Below are positions 10,954 to 23,445 of a stretch of DNA of 64,000 nucleotides, in pieces. The position numbers and the translations under genes are program-made. Origin of the DNA: Panax quinquefolius. Taxonomy: Eukaryota > Streptophyta > Magnoliopsida > Apiales > Araliaceae. The notes below the pieces were generated by a model that saw only the letters and a program-made list of their open reading frames with translations, was not told the origin of the DNA and ran no database searches. Every line of letters starts with the position of its first letter. The stretch's first letter is position 1. The stretch covers positions 191,501 through 255,500 of the forward strand of contig JAINUW010000223.1 in assembly GCA_020205615.1 (NCBI GenBank), read 5' to 3'.

Positions 10954-12030
10954 TAAGCATGCACATATAGAATACTATATTCTACGGATTGATTATGGAC
11001 TTTTATTCTAGTTTGGTTCACTAGAGCCACCAAGTGAACCACAAGGTCAAACCCTAGGGGCAACGCAATTAATATTTAAATATAACTATTACATTTAAAC
11101 CCGAGCTCCATTACAAACGGGTCTTCAAGCGCTCCTTGATATCTAATTTTTCAAAATTAATTCTAATTATTCCTATTACAAAACTATTTAAAATAAATAG
11201 AAACCTTGATCAGCAGTCAAGAGGAAGTACATAGGAGGGAGATAGAATTTTAATTAAGAAAAATTAGAGAAGACGAGGTACGCATACCCCATTTAATAAA
11301 ACTCATACATTCATGCATCCAACTAAAATAAAATTCAATCACATTAGTCAATAGTCCATAATCAATCCCATTTATTATCATACACATCAGCATATGCATC
11401 AATAAATAACATTCATCTCATGAATAATAAACATTCAATATATATTGATATCGTTTAATGTGCAAATTTAGTTAGCATAAAATCTAATTTTGAATCAAAA
11501 TAATCTCCTTTATTTTAATCCAAATTTAAATCAAAATAAACCTCTGTTATTTTAATTTATCCAATTTTGAATAAAATAAACTATTTTATTTTAATCAAAA
11601 TAAACTCATTTATTTAAATTAATTATGGAATCCAATTCCAAGTAAAAAAACTACTTTATTAAAGGAAATACGTAATTCTCTTTCCTATTCATAAATAGAC
11701 TCCTTTATTTTAAATAATATAAAATCTTATTTCATATCTAAATAAACTCTTTTATTTAAAGAAACTAGGATTCTCTTTTATATTCACAAATAAACTCTTT
11801 TATTTTGAATAATATGAAATCTTATTTCATATCTAAATAAACTCCTTTATTTAAGGAAACGTGGAATCCAATTTCAACTTCAATTAGTTATTATGGAATT
11901 CAATTCCAACTCTAATTAGTTAGCACGAAATCCAATTTTAAAATTAAAATAAACTCTTTTATTTTAATATTAAAATAAACCTTTATTTTAAGATTAAAAT
12001 AAACTTTTTATTTTAATTATAAAATAATAA

Positions 12031-12068
<38 letters not shown>

Positions 12069-12383
12069 AAACCGTATGGTTTATATATATACCATATATA
12101 TATAAAGCGAAGTCAAGTATTCAAAATCCTATTAACATGATTACATAACTTGATTAAAAGAATTCTTAAAATCCTAGTATAACGTGAATCATGAATCACC
12201 TGGTATGCAATCAAGATTAACGTTTTTTAAAAAAAATCAGCCACGGATTTTGAGAATAACGTGTTGTTGTTGTTTTTTTGTTTTTGTTTTTATTTCATAC
12301 AACAAAATTCTGCCCAATTAAATTGTTCTAAACACATATCAATATACATATCAAATTAAAACAATTAATAATCATAATGGTTT
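10953..12383 (-). other. AT-rich internal region adjoining LTR G, no coding signal
   Basis: Very AT-rich with many TTTATTTTAA and AAATAAACTC motifs. No ORF with protein character is visible on either strand. Given the minus-strand PBS at 12384-12397, this is likely the internal region of a non-autonomous LTR element (LARD-like) or its remnant. A (TA)n run lies at about 12033-12064. The second LTR is not seen. Confidence 0.4.
11685..11876. repeat. two-copy 96 bp tandem repeat in AT-rich DNA
   Basis: The block beginning TATTCATAAATAGACTCC at 11685 recurs from 11781 with a few changes, including the shared CTTATTTCATATCTAAATAA. Shorter AAATAAACTC echoes continue to about 12010. Confidence 0.75.
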
Positions 12384-12397
12384 GGCTTTGATATCAC
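12384..12397 (-). other. primer-binding site next to LTR G
   Basis: The reverse complement reads GTGATATCAAAGCC, close to the initiator-tRNA-Met-type PBS (TGGTATCAGAGC). It directly abuts the LTR boundary CTAACA / TGTTAG. This sets the element's orientation as minus. Confidence 0.6.
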
Positions 12398-13626
12398 TGT
12401 TAGGTTTGTAATATTCATGAACGCAATCAAATTGCACAAAATAAGCGAAAACGTGTAAAAATCAGAGTTTAAAATTTTACAAACCATATACCCGGATCAT
12501 CCTTTATGCACAATTATTAATTAAACGAAAAGATATGAAGAACAAGAATCATACCCTTGAAGATTCGAGCTTCCTCAGGTACAAGTTCTCCTCCAATCCT
12601 TTTCGCGTTCAACTTGAATCCACCGGGTTTGGTTCCTTCCTTTGATCAACGTTAGCAATCCAAGTATTTGGCCTCTAGAGGTGATCTACCAAGGAACAAC
12701 AAAAATTCAAGAGGATGAGTGTTTAACAAAACCCTAATTTTCTATCTCTATAGAAAAATAGCGTACTCTCCCAACTATTGGAATTACGTATTCTATGAAA
12801 ACGTCAACCACCACCACCTATAATAAGACTCCTCTTATTTATAGATGTTGGCAACTCTCCTTAACAATTAAGGAATTGAGTTTTATTTTAATTAATTATG
12901 CTCCCAATCTTATTAGGAATAATTAATTAAAATTATTTAATTAATTTGCCTCCTAATCTTATTAGGAAACAATGAGAGTACTTTTATTAATTAATTCCCA
13001 AACTCCTTTAGGAATTAAATAATAGTAATAGTAATAATAATAATAAGACTCCTCTTATTAATTTATATTTAATATTTTGAAAATATTAAATAATAAATAT
13101 TAAACTATTTAATTTATTCTATCACCATAGATTAAATTAAATATATTTAACTTATTATTATGATTATGCCATTAATTTCTTAAATAATTATTCTTCCTTT
13201 CATGGTGTGACCAAAGACTTTAGGTTCTCCATATTAAACCGGTTGTGAATAAATCAATTAGAACAATTCAAATCTTATTTAAATAAATAAATTAAACTAT
13301 TAATTTATTTAAATAAATAATATTTATTCTACAATAGGGATAAGCCTCCCTAGCGATCAACGACTTTGTAGATAATATAGATTTCAACATTAATCATAAA
13401 AGAACCTTTGAGTAAATAGTTACCGTACAATTCAATCCTTCCACCATGCAATGTCCCAATTAAATATAAGACATGGAATTACTGTCAAGTCTTATTTTAT
13501 TTAATTATATGTATTTCGACTCTTAAATGCACAACTCCAAATAATACAAATTAGAAACTCCTTTCTAATTTCATTCTGCCTTGCCCAATGACTACTGGGT
13601 TGTCATTTATCGAATCACATAGGACA
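12398..13626 (-). repeat. LTR G (5' LTR of a minus-strand element)
   Basis: It begins TGTTAGGTTTG beside the PBS and appears to end ...CATAGGACA immediately before the LTR of element C. In element orientation it starts TGTCCTATGTG. About 1.2 kb, non-coding. The right boundary is less certain because C begins at the very next base and may have landed inside this LTR. Confidence 0.5.
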
Positions 13627-13905
13627 TGTGACATCCCCAAATTCGGGTACTTCAATTCCACGGGATTTGGTGTTCACTGTACAAATATCATCTATCTATC
13701 TACCCATAATAAATACAAGCCATGCAATAGATAGAATAAAAATCTTCCCCTTAAGGGTTACAACATTCGAATAATAATAATACAATCCCAAGTTAAACTA
13801 ACCTTAAACATCTGTGTGGAATCATAAATAAATAAGTCTTAAACAACATCATTAACTCAAGTCTTAAGAATAAATACATCATCTAATAAAAATAATAAGT
13901 CTTCA

Positions 13906-14000
13906 TCACTTGTTAACCTTGCCCTTGCCTTTACTAGTGTAAGGTTCGTCGGTTATTTCGTTCTTAACTGCAATGTTATTATTAAGCAAGAGTGAGCACG
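13906..14000 (-). other. conserved LTR short reading frame and acceptor-like site (C copy)
   Basis: Minus strand: CTCAC, pyrimidine/A-rich spacer, ATTGCAG, then a frame reading AVKNEITDEP... and ending SKGKGKVNK with a TGA stop at 13906-13908. Here the frame stays open upstream for 63 codons. It is the most divergent of the four family versions, but the Lys/Gly-rich end and the acceptor remain. Confidence 0.5.
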
Positions 14001-14984
14001 ATTGCCCACAAGTATAACAATGAATAATAACATGCGAGAGAAATAATAACTTCTGAAATAAAAGCTCAACTTTTGAATCAAGAATGAATAACAAGAATCA
14101 AAAGATTTCTGAGGGTCATAAGACCTTGAACTATATCCTAGGTTATCAAGAGTTATACTTTAAACCTTTAACAGTCATAAGACTATGGACCTTTCTACTG
14201 CACTTAGGGGATCAGCCCTTAGTACCATCATCATGCACAATATCTTAACGCTTAACGCATAAGTAAATCCGTTTGCGGGGTTGTTCATCTCGGTTTGACA
14301 TTCGAGTCCGCTTTTGAAAAGGAAGTTTGGTTTGGATATTTCAATAAGGGTTCTGAAATTTGGAACGTTCATCAACTAAGGACTAGTTGAATCAATAAAG
14401 TTCACTAGTCTAATAAGGTTCAACAATAATGATATTCAATTTTAATAATAATCTCAAGAAGTATACAATAGGACAATTATTGTATAACTGAATCAAGCTT
14501 TGAAAATATAATCAATCTTTAATATAACATTTGAACTTGAATAATAGTAATGATAATTTACTCGAGGTAACTAATAAACTTGAACAATAATGACAAGTAG
14601 GGTTAGGAAACTTGCCTCGTGCATAGATTACACTTTAACTAAGCACGTTCTTTGAATTTAATCCTACATACCATTCACATTCACAATACCAGTTAATTAT
14701 AACTTAACTAATCATCATAAACTCATTCTTTTGTCTAATTTGAATATTGACTATACTTAGTCAAATTACCACTTTGTCACATAATTTACATTGTATGAAT
14801 AACAAGCTAATTATGAAATCCATAATTCAATCCACATGTAATTATGTTATTTACATGTTAAATATCTGTTTTAACATCTCATTATACTTATAACACATTT
14901 TTATGTTCATTACATTAAGTTAACAATACATTGCTAGACTTAACACTTTAAAAATTACATTTCTGGACCATTCTGTAGAGTGGC

Positions 14985-15175
14985 GCTGCTATGGCATTCA
15001 TGCGGCTTGAGTTTATACTAGGTCTTTGGCTATTTATGACGGACACTTAGCGTTGTGGTAGCGGTGGTGGCTATGCATATGTAGAAATAGGCAAGCGGCA
15101 TATATTATTAGCTGCTGACGTACCGATTCTTAGAAATGGCAGTTCGCGAAAAATCGCAGAACATGCCAATTTCTA
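14985..15175. other. GC-rich patch in LTR C
   Basis: Contains TGGCGCTGCTATGGCA, AGCGTTGTGGTAGCGGTGG and GCGGCAT, which look like decayed versions of the GGCGC-YGY-GGCGCC palindromes in the LTR of D at the equivalent position. Confidence 0.45.
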
Positions 15176-16407
15176 CTAATTTCTTATTTTCTACTCGAAG
15201 TTAGACATACCCACATGATATAATTCACACATAATCATTACCCAACATTTATAGAGTGACTTTAACCAATTTAAACACTTAATTACAGAATTAAAGCATG
15301 CAATTTTCACTGTTCTTGATGTTCTTAAAAGTTTTGAAAACAAAACATGAAAATTAACACTACGGATTCGTTATAACACCGAATCCGTTCGTTTAAGGTT
15401 TGGTCTCTTCATATTAACATGCATAATAATATACGAGTATAAATTTTACAAAATCATTTATGTTTGACACATTAAAATTATTATAAGGGCCATATGGCCA
15501 AAACCCATACTCTATAGTTTTTTGATCAACATATATGATGTATTTTAATGAAGCAGATGATATGGTTTATGAAATATATATAATTAAATACAATATGGTA
15601 ACATTTAACACATATACAATACATAATCCATACCCTTTATAAATACAGAGACCTTACAGAAAACTTGAAAGCCATTTTCATAAAACTTAAACAACGTAAC
15701 TTTAAAAATTTGGGAAGGAGGAGATTACCCTGAGTGTAAGGTATAGATTAGAAGACTCATATGTTTTTTTAAATTCTCCTCTTTCAATCTCTTTCACAAT
15801 ATCTTAATTCTCTCTGAAAATTCTCATACTCTCTCTCTGAATATTTCATAGACCGAGTAATAATGAAGGAGAGAATATGTATAAAGGAAAGAACTGATGT
15901 GCACTAAGGTCAGTTAACCTAATCATGAGTAACTGCTATCAACCACTACTAGGGCCTTGTTTGGCAAGCTTTAATTGATTCAAGGTCATTTAATTAATAA
16001 AAGCTTTATAATATTGTTTAAATCATATCACACCCATACACAATAACTCAATTATATTATTTAATTTAATGTAAAATAAATATAATAATTTCTCATAAAT
16101 TCACATAGTAACATAATTAATTTTCTCATTAATAAATAATGTAAAATTATTAATTCTCTAATTAATAATTAAATTAATTAAAATACCAATAGGCTTATTA
16201 AATATTTCTTTTAATACAATAAGCTCACATAATCACATACTTCGATAATAAAAATTCTCCACATTAATTTAATAATGTAACACATATAATTAATTTAATC
16301 TACCACAATTTCATCAATTAATTATTTAATCTAATAATTAAATCATCAAAATTATTTATTGATTCCAATAAATATTAAATTAAGTTACAAAATTCTCGTT
16401 CGTCACA

Positions 16408-16515
16408 TCTTTCCCCCCTTAAAAGGATTGTGTCCCCAGAATCACGACTCAATAAATTTTGACCCATTACATTCTCCCCCCCCCCTTTACAAAGATTCTG
16501 TCCCCAGAATCGATT
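16408..16515 (-). other. polypurine tract of C, tandemly duplicated
   Basis: Two copies of one block, about 66 bases apart: CTTTCCCCCCTT...TGTCCCCAGAATC at 16409-16451 and TCTCCCCCCCCCCTTT...TGTCCCCAGAATC at 16474-16511. On the minus strand each is a purine run. The first directly abuts the 3' LTR and is the likely primer; the second is a spare copy. Confidence 0.6.
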
Positions 16516-16524
16516 ACACATAAT

Positions 16525-19517
16525 TTAAGTAAATAAATGAGGGAAATTTTTCATCATATTCTCTTCGAGTTCCCACGTAGCTTCTTCAGCGCCGTGGTTC
16601 CTCCAAATTACCTTAACAGAATGTATTACTTTATTTCTGAGAACTTGTTCTTTTCGGTCGACAATTTGAACATGAATTTCTTCGTAAGATAAGTCTTTGT
16701 CAAACTGTAGGGGTTCGTATTCAATTATATGATTGTAATCGGCTTTGTAGGGTCGTAACACAGAAACATGGAAGACGTTGTGGACATTCTCGAGTGATGG
16801 AGGTAAAGCTACCTCATACGCGACTTCTCCGATTCTTCGTAGTACTTCAAAAGGTCCAATAAATGTTGGGCTCAATTTCCCTTTCTTTCCGAACCTGATC
16901 TTTCCCTTCTAGGGAGAGACCTTCAAGAAAATATAACTACCTGATTCAAACTCGATATTTTTACGACGTGGATCGCCGTATATTTTCTCGCTCATCTTGA
17001 GTCGCTACCGATCGTGCTCGAATAACTTTGACTATTTTCATCTGTCATTGTACTCAATTTCGCCCTAGCAATTGCCTTTCACCAACTTCATCCCAGTAAA
17101 GCAGAGTTCTGCACTTTCTGTCATATAACGCTTCATAAGGCGGCATGCCAATACCAGCGTGGTAACTGTTGTTGTAGCCGAACTCAACTAACGGTAGGTG
17201 ATCATCCCAATTTCCTTTAAATTCCATCACACAGGCTCTTAGCATATCTTCTAATGTTTGAATCGTTCTTTCGCTCTGTCCATCTGTTTGAGGGTGGTAT
17301 GATGTACTCATTCGCAATTACGTACCCATGCATTCCTGAAGACGTTTCCAGAAATTCGATGTGAAGCGCGGATCTCTATCAGAAACAATTAACACAAGAA
17401 CTCCGTGTCTCGAAATAATTTCTTTTACGTATAGCCTTGCCAACTGATCCAAGTTGAATCTAATTTGATAGGAAGGAAGTGTGCGGATTTTAAATCGATT
17501 CAATAACGATAACCCATCTTTGCGTCGTAGCCTTTCTGAGTCGTCGGAAGGCAACCACGAAGTCCATTGTAATATGTTCCCATTTCCATTCTGGGATTTC
17601 CAATGGTTGAAGCAATCCACTTGGTCTCTGATGTTTTGCTTTCACTTTCTGACAGGTCAGACACTTGGCAATACATTCTACAACATCACGTTTCAAATTC
17701 GGCTACCATAAATGTTGTCTAAGATCTTGGTACATCTTGGTACTACTAGGGTGAATCGAATATCGTGAACTATGAGCCTCTCTTAAAATATCTTCCTTAA
17801 TCTCTTGTACTGGCGGTACCCAAATTCTACTATCAAATCTCATTATTCCATCCTTATCCATCTTAAATCTCAGTTCGGTTCCTTCAGATATCTTCTTTGT
17901 CACCTTTTTGCATTCATCATCCTGAAGTTGAGCCTCTTTAACTTTATCTAGTAGAGTTGTACCAGATTGTATCTGAAATAGCTTCTCATCAATCTCCATA
18001 GGATACTTTACTTCCAACTCCAATTTCTCCATTTCTGCAATTAGCTCCTCCTGAGCAGTCAACATCATCAATTTCTCCCGACCCTTTCTACTTAAGGCGT
18101 CGACAACCACATTTGCTTTACCCGGATGGTATAAAATCTCACAGTCGTAATCCTTAATTAATTCCAACCATCTTCTTTGACGCATATTCAAATCCTTCTG
18201 CGTGAAAATATATTTCAGACTCTTATGGTCCGTATATATTTCACACTTCTCCCCGTAGAGATAGTGCCTCCAAATTTTCCAAGAAAAAACAACTCCAGCT
18301 AACTTTAAGTCATGGGTCGGATATCCCTTCTCGTAATCCTTCAATTATCGTGATGTATACGTAATGACTTTTCCTTTTGCATCGAAGACACGACCAAGTC
18401 CTTTATCGACGACGATAACTATAAACAACAAAATTTCCTGTATCATCCGGAAGAGATAACACAGGGGCCGTACTCAACCTCTTCTTCAATTCTTGAAAAC
18501 TTTCCTCACACTTATCCGTCCAAATAAATTTCACAGCTTTTCGAGTTAAATTCGTTAACAGAGTTGCGATCTTGGTAAAGTTTTATATGAACCTTCTATA
18601 ATATCCTGCCAATCCAAGAAAACTTCTTACTTCCGACGGCGTTCTCGGCTGATCCCAGTTAATCACGGCTTCGACCTTGGAGGGATCTACCGAAATTCCA
18701 TTTTTATCGATCACGTGCCCAAGAAATTGTACTCGTTCGATCCAAAATTCGCATTTTGAAAACTTGGCATACAACTTTTCCCTTCTCAATACTTCCAATG
18801 TTAATCTCAAATGCTCTTCATGTTCTTCCTTGGTTTTTGAATAAACCAAAATGTCATCAATAAATACCACTACGAATTTGTCCAAAAACGGCTTGAACAC
18901 ACCATTCATTAGTCCCATAAATGTTGCAGGAGCATTCGTAAGACCAAACGACATTACTAAAAATTCGTAGTGACCATATCGCGTTCGAGCATTTGTCTTG
19001 AGACATCCTCTGGCCTCACCTTCAGTTGATGATAACCGCTTCTCAAGTCTATCTTGGAAAAGTATCTCGCTCCCTTCAATTGATCAAATAGGTCGTCAAT
19101 CCTGGGTAATGGATATCTGTTCTTAATCGTGACCTTATTCAGTTCTCTGTAGTCAATGCAGAGCCGCATCGATCCATCCTTCTTTTTCACAAATAGCACC
19201 GGCGCTCCCCACGGCGATATGCTTGGTTGAATGTACTTCTTGTCCAGTAATTCTTGTAGTTGTACCATTAACTCCTTCATCTCTACTGGTGCTATTCGGT
19301 ATGGTGCCTTCAATATTGGAGCAGTTCAGGGCGCCAAATCGATGATGAAGTCTACCTCTCTATCTGGTGGAAGTCCTGGCAAATCATCTGGAAATATGTC
19401 GACGAAGTCCCTCACAATCGGTATTTCTTCTACCTTCGAATTCTCTTTTCGACTGTCGACTATTTAAGCTAAGTATCCTACACAGCCTTGTCTTAATAAC
19501 TTCCCGGCCTGCATCAT
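16525..19517 (-). pseudogene. Ty3/gypsy pol of element C (RT, RNase H, integrase, chromodomain-like tail), 5'-truncated
   Basis: Going down the minus strand: a remnant of the protease-RT linker (19517-19314); RT (19313-18583) with CIDYRELNK, the catalytic block [26 protein letters not shown] and [13 protein letters not shown]; RNase H (about 18344-18070) with [10 protein letters not shown] and ADALSRK-type VDALSRKG; the integrase zinc-binding region ([13 protein letters not shown], then CLTCQKVK) at 17830-17600; an integrase core fragment with SDRDPRFTS (about 17380) and [20 protein letters not shown] (17317-17200); and a C-terminal domain with [12 protein letters not shown] and a chromodomain-like tail ending [11 protein letters not shown] (16875-16525). 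Several frameshifts and stops break it (18956/18957, 18345-18580, 17053-16876). Gag and most of protease are missing; sequence switches to Athila LTR at 19518. The set of motifs fits the Tekay/Del chromoviruses (inference). Confidence 0.9.
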
Positions 19518-19754
19518 TCTCTTGTTCATTTGTCCTGCTAATGCTTGGTTTCTTTGCTCTAACCTCCATTAGCTCTATTGCCACCAACTATTGTCAAGCT
19601 ATGCCATTTCCTTCACGTTTACACCCAAGGAATTCCCAGTACATGCAATGCAAAATATTATGAAATACAACTAAAAACACACTCAAATGTTCTTGAGATG
19701 GGTATAATTCACGTGAATTGATATCCAATAAGTAGGTATAAAACCCACTTATCA
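19518..19754 (-). repeat. remnant of the Athila 3' LTR
   Basis: About 237 bases match the outer end of the 5' LTR (about 62110-62347), including TTGTCAAGCTATG, CAATGCAAAATATTATGAAA and CCCACTTATCA. The remaining 1.3 kb of this LTR is missing; sequence changes abruptly to pol of element C near 19518. Confidence 0.85.
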
Positions 19755-19770
19755 AATACCCCCAAACTTG
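19755..19770 (-). other. Athila polypurine tract
   Basis: The reverse complement reads CAAGTTTGGGGGTATT directly before the LTR start TGATAAGTGGG. A second similar tract (AGTTTGGGGGTATTGGGG on minus) lies at about 20787-20806, just past the env-position ORF. Confidence 0.65.
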
Positions 19771-20855
19771 AACTATTGCTTGCCCTCAAGCAATTCATAC
19801 TATATAAACACTGAAAATGCAACTACATGCTATGCAACTAAATTATGATGCAAACGAGTCTCACATTGTTCCAGCCATAATAGAATTTCAGTCCAAAATG
19901 CCTCAGCGAATTATCCAGATTCAAGAATACAATTTAAAACCAAACTATAGGCATAATATCATAAACTCAGACAATTCATATATGCTATAAAGATGTTGTG
20001 TGTGTGTTGTGTTCACCAAAACTTGATTTAAGCAAAGAATACACATGCTAAACTGCTCAAAATAGAAAATTACAGTCTAAATCAAGACTCATGTATACTT
20101 ATGCAACAAAGCCTGTTCCAACATATCAAGACAAACTAAGGTTCAACATCGGGCTTAACTACTTTATTGCTACTCACGAGGGTGATTTTCACTCTTTCTC
20201 GCGGTGTTTATTGCTATTTTTCTTTTCTTTTTTTTTACAGCGAGTGCGTTTTACGCTCCATCTCGCCCCTTCAAAAAGTCAACAATTCAGCTCAAGAAGG
20301 TTTCAAGATAGCTTTTTCATTTTTTATATACATAGCATACCCATGTTTTCCCAAAGTTTGAATATCGATGTTTTGTACAGTCTAAGTCCATTTTCCACAT
20401 ATTTCTCTTTTTAAAACCACATTTTCTATTGAGCAATGCAACACATCATTCTTATGCCTACAAGCAATTGTGAACACGGCAGTGCAAACCGAAAGCATTT
20501 AGACAGCATCATGAATTACATTGTGTAAAACAGCATATCTAAGCTTATGTTATCCAACATATTCAACAATCCTTCAAAGTTCACATTCATTATAGGCTAG
20601 ACAAAATGTCTATAAAGCTAGAATTTGTGAGACATGCAACTAAACATTTACTAACACAAACAATGATGACTCAAAACAGAACAATATAACATGCAATTAT
20701 TAACTAACACATAAACATGCAAACTTTTAAACTAACCATGAAACTTTAAACTAAATATGCAAATGCTATATACAACTATACTACCACCCCAATACCCCCA
20801 AACTTAGAATATTCATTATCTCAATGAATGGAGATATAGGTTTAGAGAAACTCCC
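19771..20855 (-). other. Athila 3' untranslated region
   Basis: AT-rich, with a pyrimidine/T tract near 20205-20240. No protein-like frame is seen on either strand; the forward frames here are shadows. A second polypurine-like block is at about 20787-20806. Confidence 0.5.
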
Positions 20856-21954
20856 CTAATGGTCATCTGCACCACCCTCGTCGGGTGGTGAATTCGGTGG
20901 TGGATATTGCATGGTAGTCCCGAACTGTGGCCACTCAAGCGTTGTCCCTTGTTGTGCCAATGCCTCCGCCAATGACCTCGTGAGATCCGTAGCAAATGCT
21001 GCGAAGTTGTAATACATCGCTTCGACCTTTTGCTCCAACCTTCGGAGCTGTCGATCCCTAGTGGCAGCAGTTGCTTGAGTTGACAGGCCCTCTTCATCTG
21101 TCTGAGAGGGCTGCGGTGGTGGCTCTGAGAATGTGGGCTGGATGATAAAGCCTTTTTCCTCATGGGTGTGGTGCACCACCTGCCCAATCCTCAAATTTTG
21201 CAATGGTTGCGTGAGTAATATCTTGACTCGGGTTCTGCATTTGTTCATTATCCCACTGGACTCCTTGCTGGGCACACATGCCAGCTACAACAGATGCATG
21301 TAGGATACTCCCAGTCATGCTCCCCCGCATATATCGTAACATATTCTGATGTATCAGGGGGGCTACATCAATGTACTTCCGTATGATTATCCCCCACATA
21401 ATGATTGCCCTCTCCGCTGTGATTTCATGCTGATGAGACGATGAAACGAACTTTGCACATATAAATAAATTCCACACCTTGGCATATCGATTCAGGGCTG
21501 ATGCTGGGAATATTCGAGGCTGATTTGTGCCGGCCTTGTAAGTCCACTTCGTTCATGGGACGCACAACTCAGTAATGAACATTTCTAAATTCGTTTCCAA
21601 GTGTGCACCTTCTACCCTATTAGTAGACCTAATCGGGGGTGCGTCCAGTAACCTGAAAACTACCCTGATCGTCTCCTTTGCATTTACATAGAATTCTCTG
21701 ACAATACCCATGAGGGCAGGCATGGGCGTGGCAGTCAATCCAAGCCATCCCCTCTTGCGAATCATGTTCCACAATTGACCATCTTATTGCTCAGGCTTGA
21801 GTCCCCTCTCCTTCACAAAAGTTTTTGCCACGATTTTTTAATACTCCATTTGGGTATCTAGACTCAAGAATTTGATATGATCCACAACATCTTCCCCTTT
21901 ACTGCTAGAGGAAGACGACAATGAAGAAGAAGAACGCGCTCTCTTAGGACCCAT
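20856..21954 (-). pseudogene. env-position ORF of Athila with a PF20167-like (putative plant transposon protein) domain
   Basis: The likely start at 21954 opens with MGPKRARSSSS and a Ser-rich stretch, typical of these proteins. In-frame stops follow at about 21840 and 21784. Then come RKRGWLGLT and IVREFYVNAKE (the usual 'REFYAN' block), later FVSSSHQHEITAERAIIMWG (about 21450-21390; the usual 'SH...T.ERA.LLY' block), DVAPLIHQNM, and a coiled-coil-like stretch LRRLEQKVEAMYYN (about 21050) before a Pro-rich tail. The frame shifts near 21170-21200 and 21480-21550. Such ORFs sit 3' of pol in Athila and have been discussed as env-like, but no signal peptide or clear membrane segment is visible here. 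Function unknown. Confidence 0.7.
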
Positions 21955-22765
21955 TTAAAATTGCTTGACAAATATGAGGAGTATTTATCTGATAGAGAAC
22001 TGATGATTGATGACACCCAAACTGACTTTTCCAAAACCCAAACAGAAACCCTAGGTTTTATAATTTAGCAATCAATCGTGGGTCTGAGCTTTGAATGTGG
22101 AGAGAATCGTGGGAATAAAAACTAGGCGACTATCACGTAATGGAGAGTTGTATGGCTTCAAGTTGTAACTGATGAGAAATGAGGAGATGTGCGGTTGTGG
22201 GAGAAAATGTGAACACGCCTTCTGTTATTTCAATTGAGAGACCAAATGAGGCACAACACGTTTTTAAAACTTAAATTTTTTTCCAATGTTTGGTGTCGAG
22301 CGCGGCCGCGCGACCTTTCAATGGGTTTCGGGCGCGGGCGCGCGAGTGGCATTTTTGATCTGGCTTTCTTGCCGCGTGGGCGCACGAGTTCTTAGGCATG
22401 TCCATGCGCTACGCCCTGCCAATGGTCATTTCTCGCACTTCCAATTTTCATTCTCCCCTCTATGGCGAAGAATCTTTGTCACCCAAAGACACCTACATAA
22501 ACACAAATCTCTCATATCAAAGTGTGAACTACTGAATAAGTATAAATGACCAAATAAATGCGATACTAACATCAAACTCTGCCCAATGCAAATTCAGCAA
22601 CATGCTCACTTTTGCAAAACATAACAATCTATCACAAATGAAATGAAGATGAACTAACTAAAGCAACCTAAACTGAATAAATAAAAAGAAAACAGAGATA
22701 GAAATAATGGGTTGCCTCCCATCAAGCGCTAAGTTATAGTCAATTAGCTTGACTGTCTCTGAATC
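21955..22765 (-). other. Athila spacer between integrase and the env-position ORF, with a GC palindrome cluster
   Basis: Mostly AT-rich without coding character. At 22289-22400 a GC-rich cluster holds the perfect palindrome GCGCGGCCGCGC plus GGGCGCGGGCGCGCGAG and CCGCGTGGGCGCACGAG, spaced about 35-45 bases. The block at 22710-22760 (GTTGCCTCCCATCAAGCGCTAA) is a familiar Athila sequence just after integrase. Confidence 0.5.
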
Positions 22766-23445
22766 TCATGTCGAAGAAAGAATTGAGGTGACTTTCTGTC
22801 TGTCCACCTTGCCACCAAAATAATGTTTCAATCGCTGCCCATTCACTTTAAAAGGTTGATCTGGGAATTTATCAAACACTTCTATCACACCATGTAGAAA
22901 GACAATCTTCATTGTAAATGGTCCTGACCATCTTGATTTCAGCTTCCCGGGAAAAAGTTTATGTCTGGAGTTAAAAAGCAAAACCCATTGTCCCAGTTCA
23001 AATGTCTTCTCTATGATCTTGCGATCATGCCATTTCTTCACCTTCTCCTTGCATAGCTTTGAATTCTCATATGCCTGTAGTCGGAATTCATCCAACTCAT
23101 TGAGTTGGAGTAGGGGTTTCTCCCCTGAAGCTTTCAAATCAAAATTGAGCTTTCGAATTGCCCAATATGCCTTGTTCTCTAGCTCCATAGGAAGGTGACA
23201 TGCTTTTCCATACACGAGCTGAAAAGGTGACATGCCCAACGGGGTCTTGTATGAGTTCTATATGCCCACACATCATCATCCAGCTTTAAAGACCAGTCCT
23301 TTCTCGTGGGATTCATAACTTTTTTGAGGATTCTTTTGACTTCTCGATTTGACACTTCCGCTTGGCCATTTGTTTGTGGATGATAAGCTACTACGAGTAA
23401 GATATAGAGATTTCCGCAAGAAGAAACAAAAGGACCCATGAAAAC
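22766..23445 (-). pseudogene. Athila integrase, C-terminal part (cut at 23446 by element B)
   Basis: On the minus strand it starts at the B junction inside the integrase core (FMGPF). It continues with [20 protein letters not shown], the conserved core block with the catalytic Glu, then ... DDVWAYRTH. After a frameshift near 23240 come [16 protein letters not shown] and [12 protein letters not shown], and the C-terminal domain GQWVLLFNSR, KLKSRWSGPF and KVNGQRLKHY. The preceding integrase part lies at 37567-37742 across element B. Frameshifted and disrupted, so inactive. Confidence 0.92.
23441..23445. repeat. left target-site duplication of element B
   Basis: AAAAC here against AAATC at 37567-37571: four of five bases match. 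The Athila coding context suggests AAATC is original, with one base changed or lost on this side. Confidence 0.65.

Larger units (their letters stand above)
13627..16407 (-). repeat. 3' LTR of Ty3/gypsy element C
   Basis: Starts TGTGACATCCCC and ends TCGTTCGTCACA, followed at once by polypurine-tract sequence (on minus) and then a minus-strand integrase, so it is the 3' LTR. The 2.8 kb sequence is distinct from LTRs A, B and D but shares their layout: the conserved short frame near the TGTGACA end (13906-14000) and a GC-rich patch about 1.35 kb in (14985-15175). Confidence 0.8.

Noticed and set aside
8815..10956. Frames with Tyr-Ile repeats
   Set aside because: Translations of (TA)n microsatellites.
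10953..13626. Host gene upstream of element C
   Set aside because: No coding character; PBS and LTR edge at 12384-12398 indicate a retrotransposon instead.
20091..20414. Forward 107-codon frame in the Athila 3' UTR
   Set aside because: Phe/Ser-rich translation of a T-rich tract; opposite to the element and without homologous signal.
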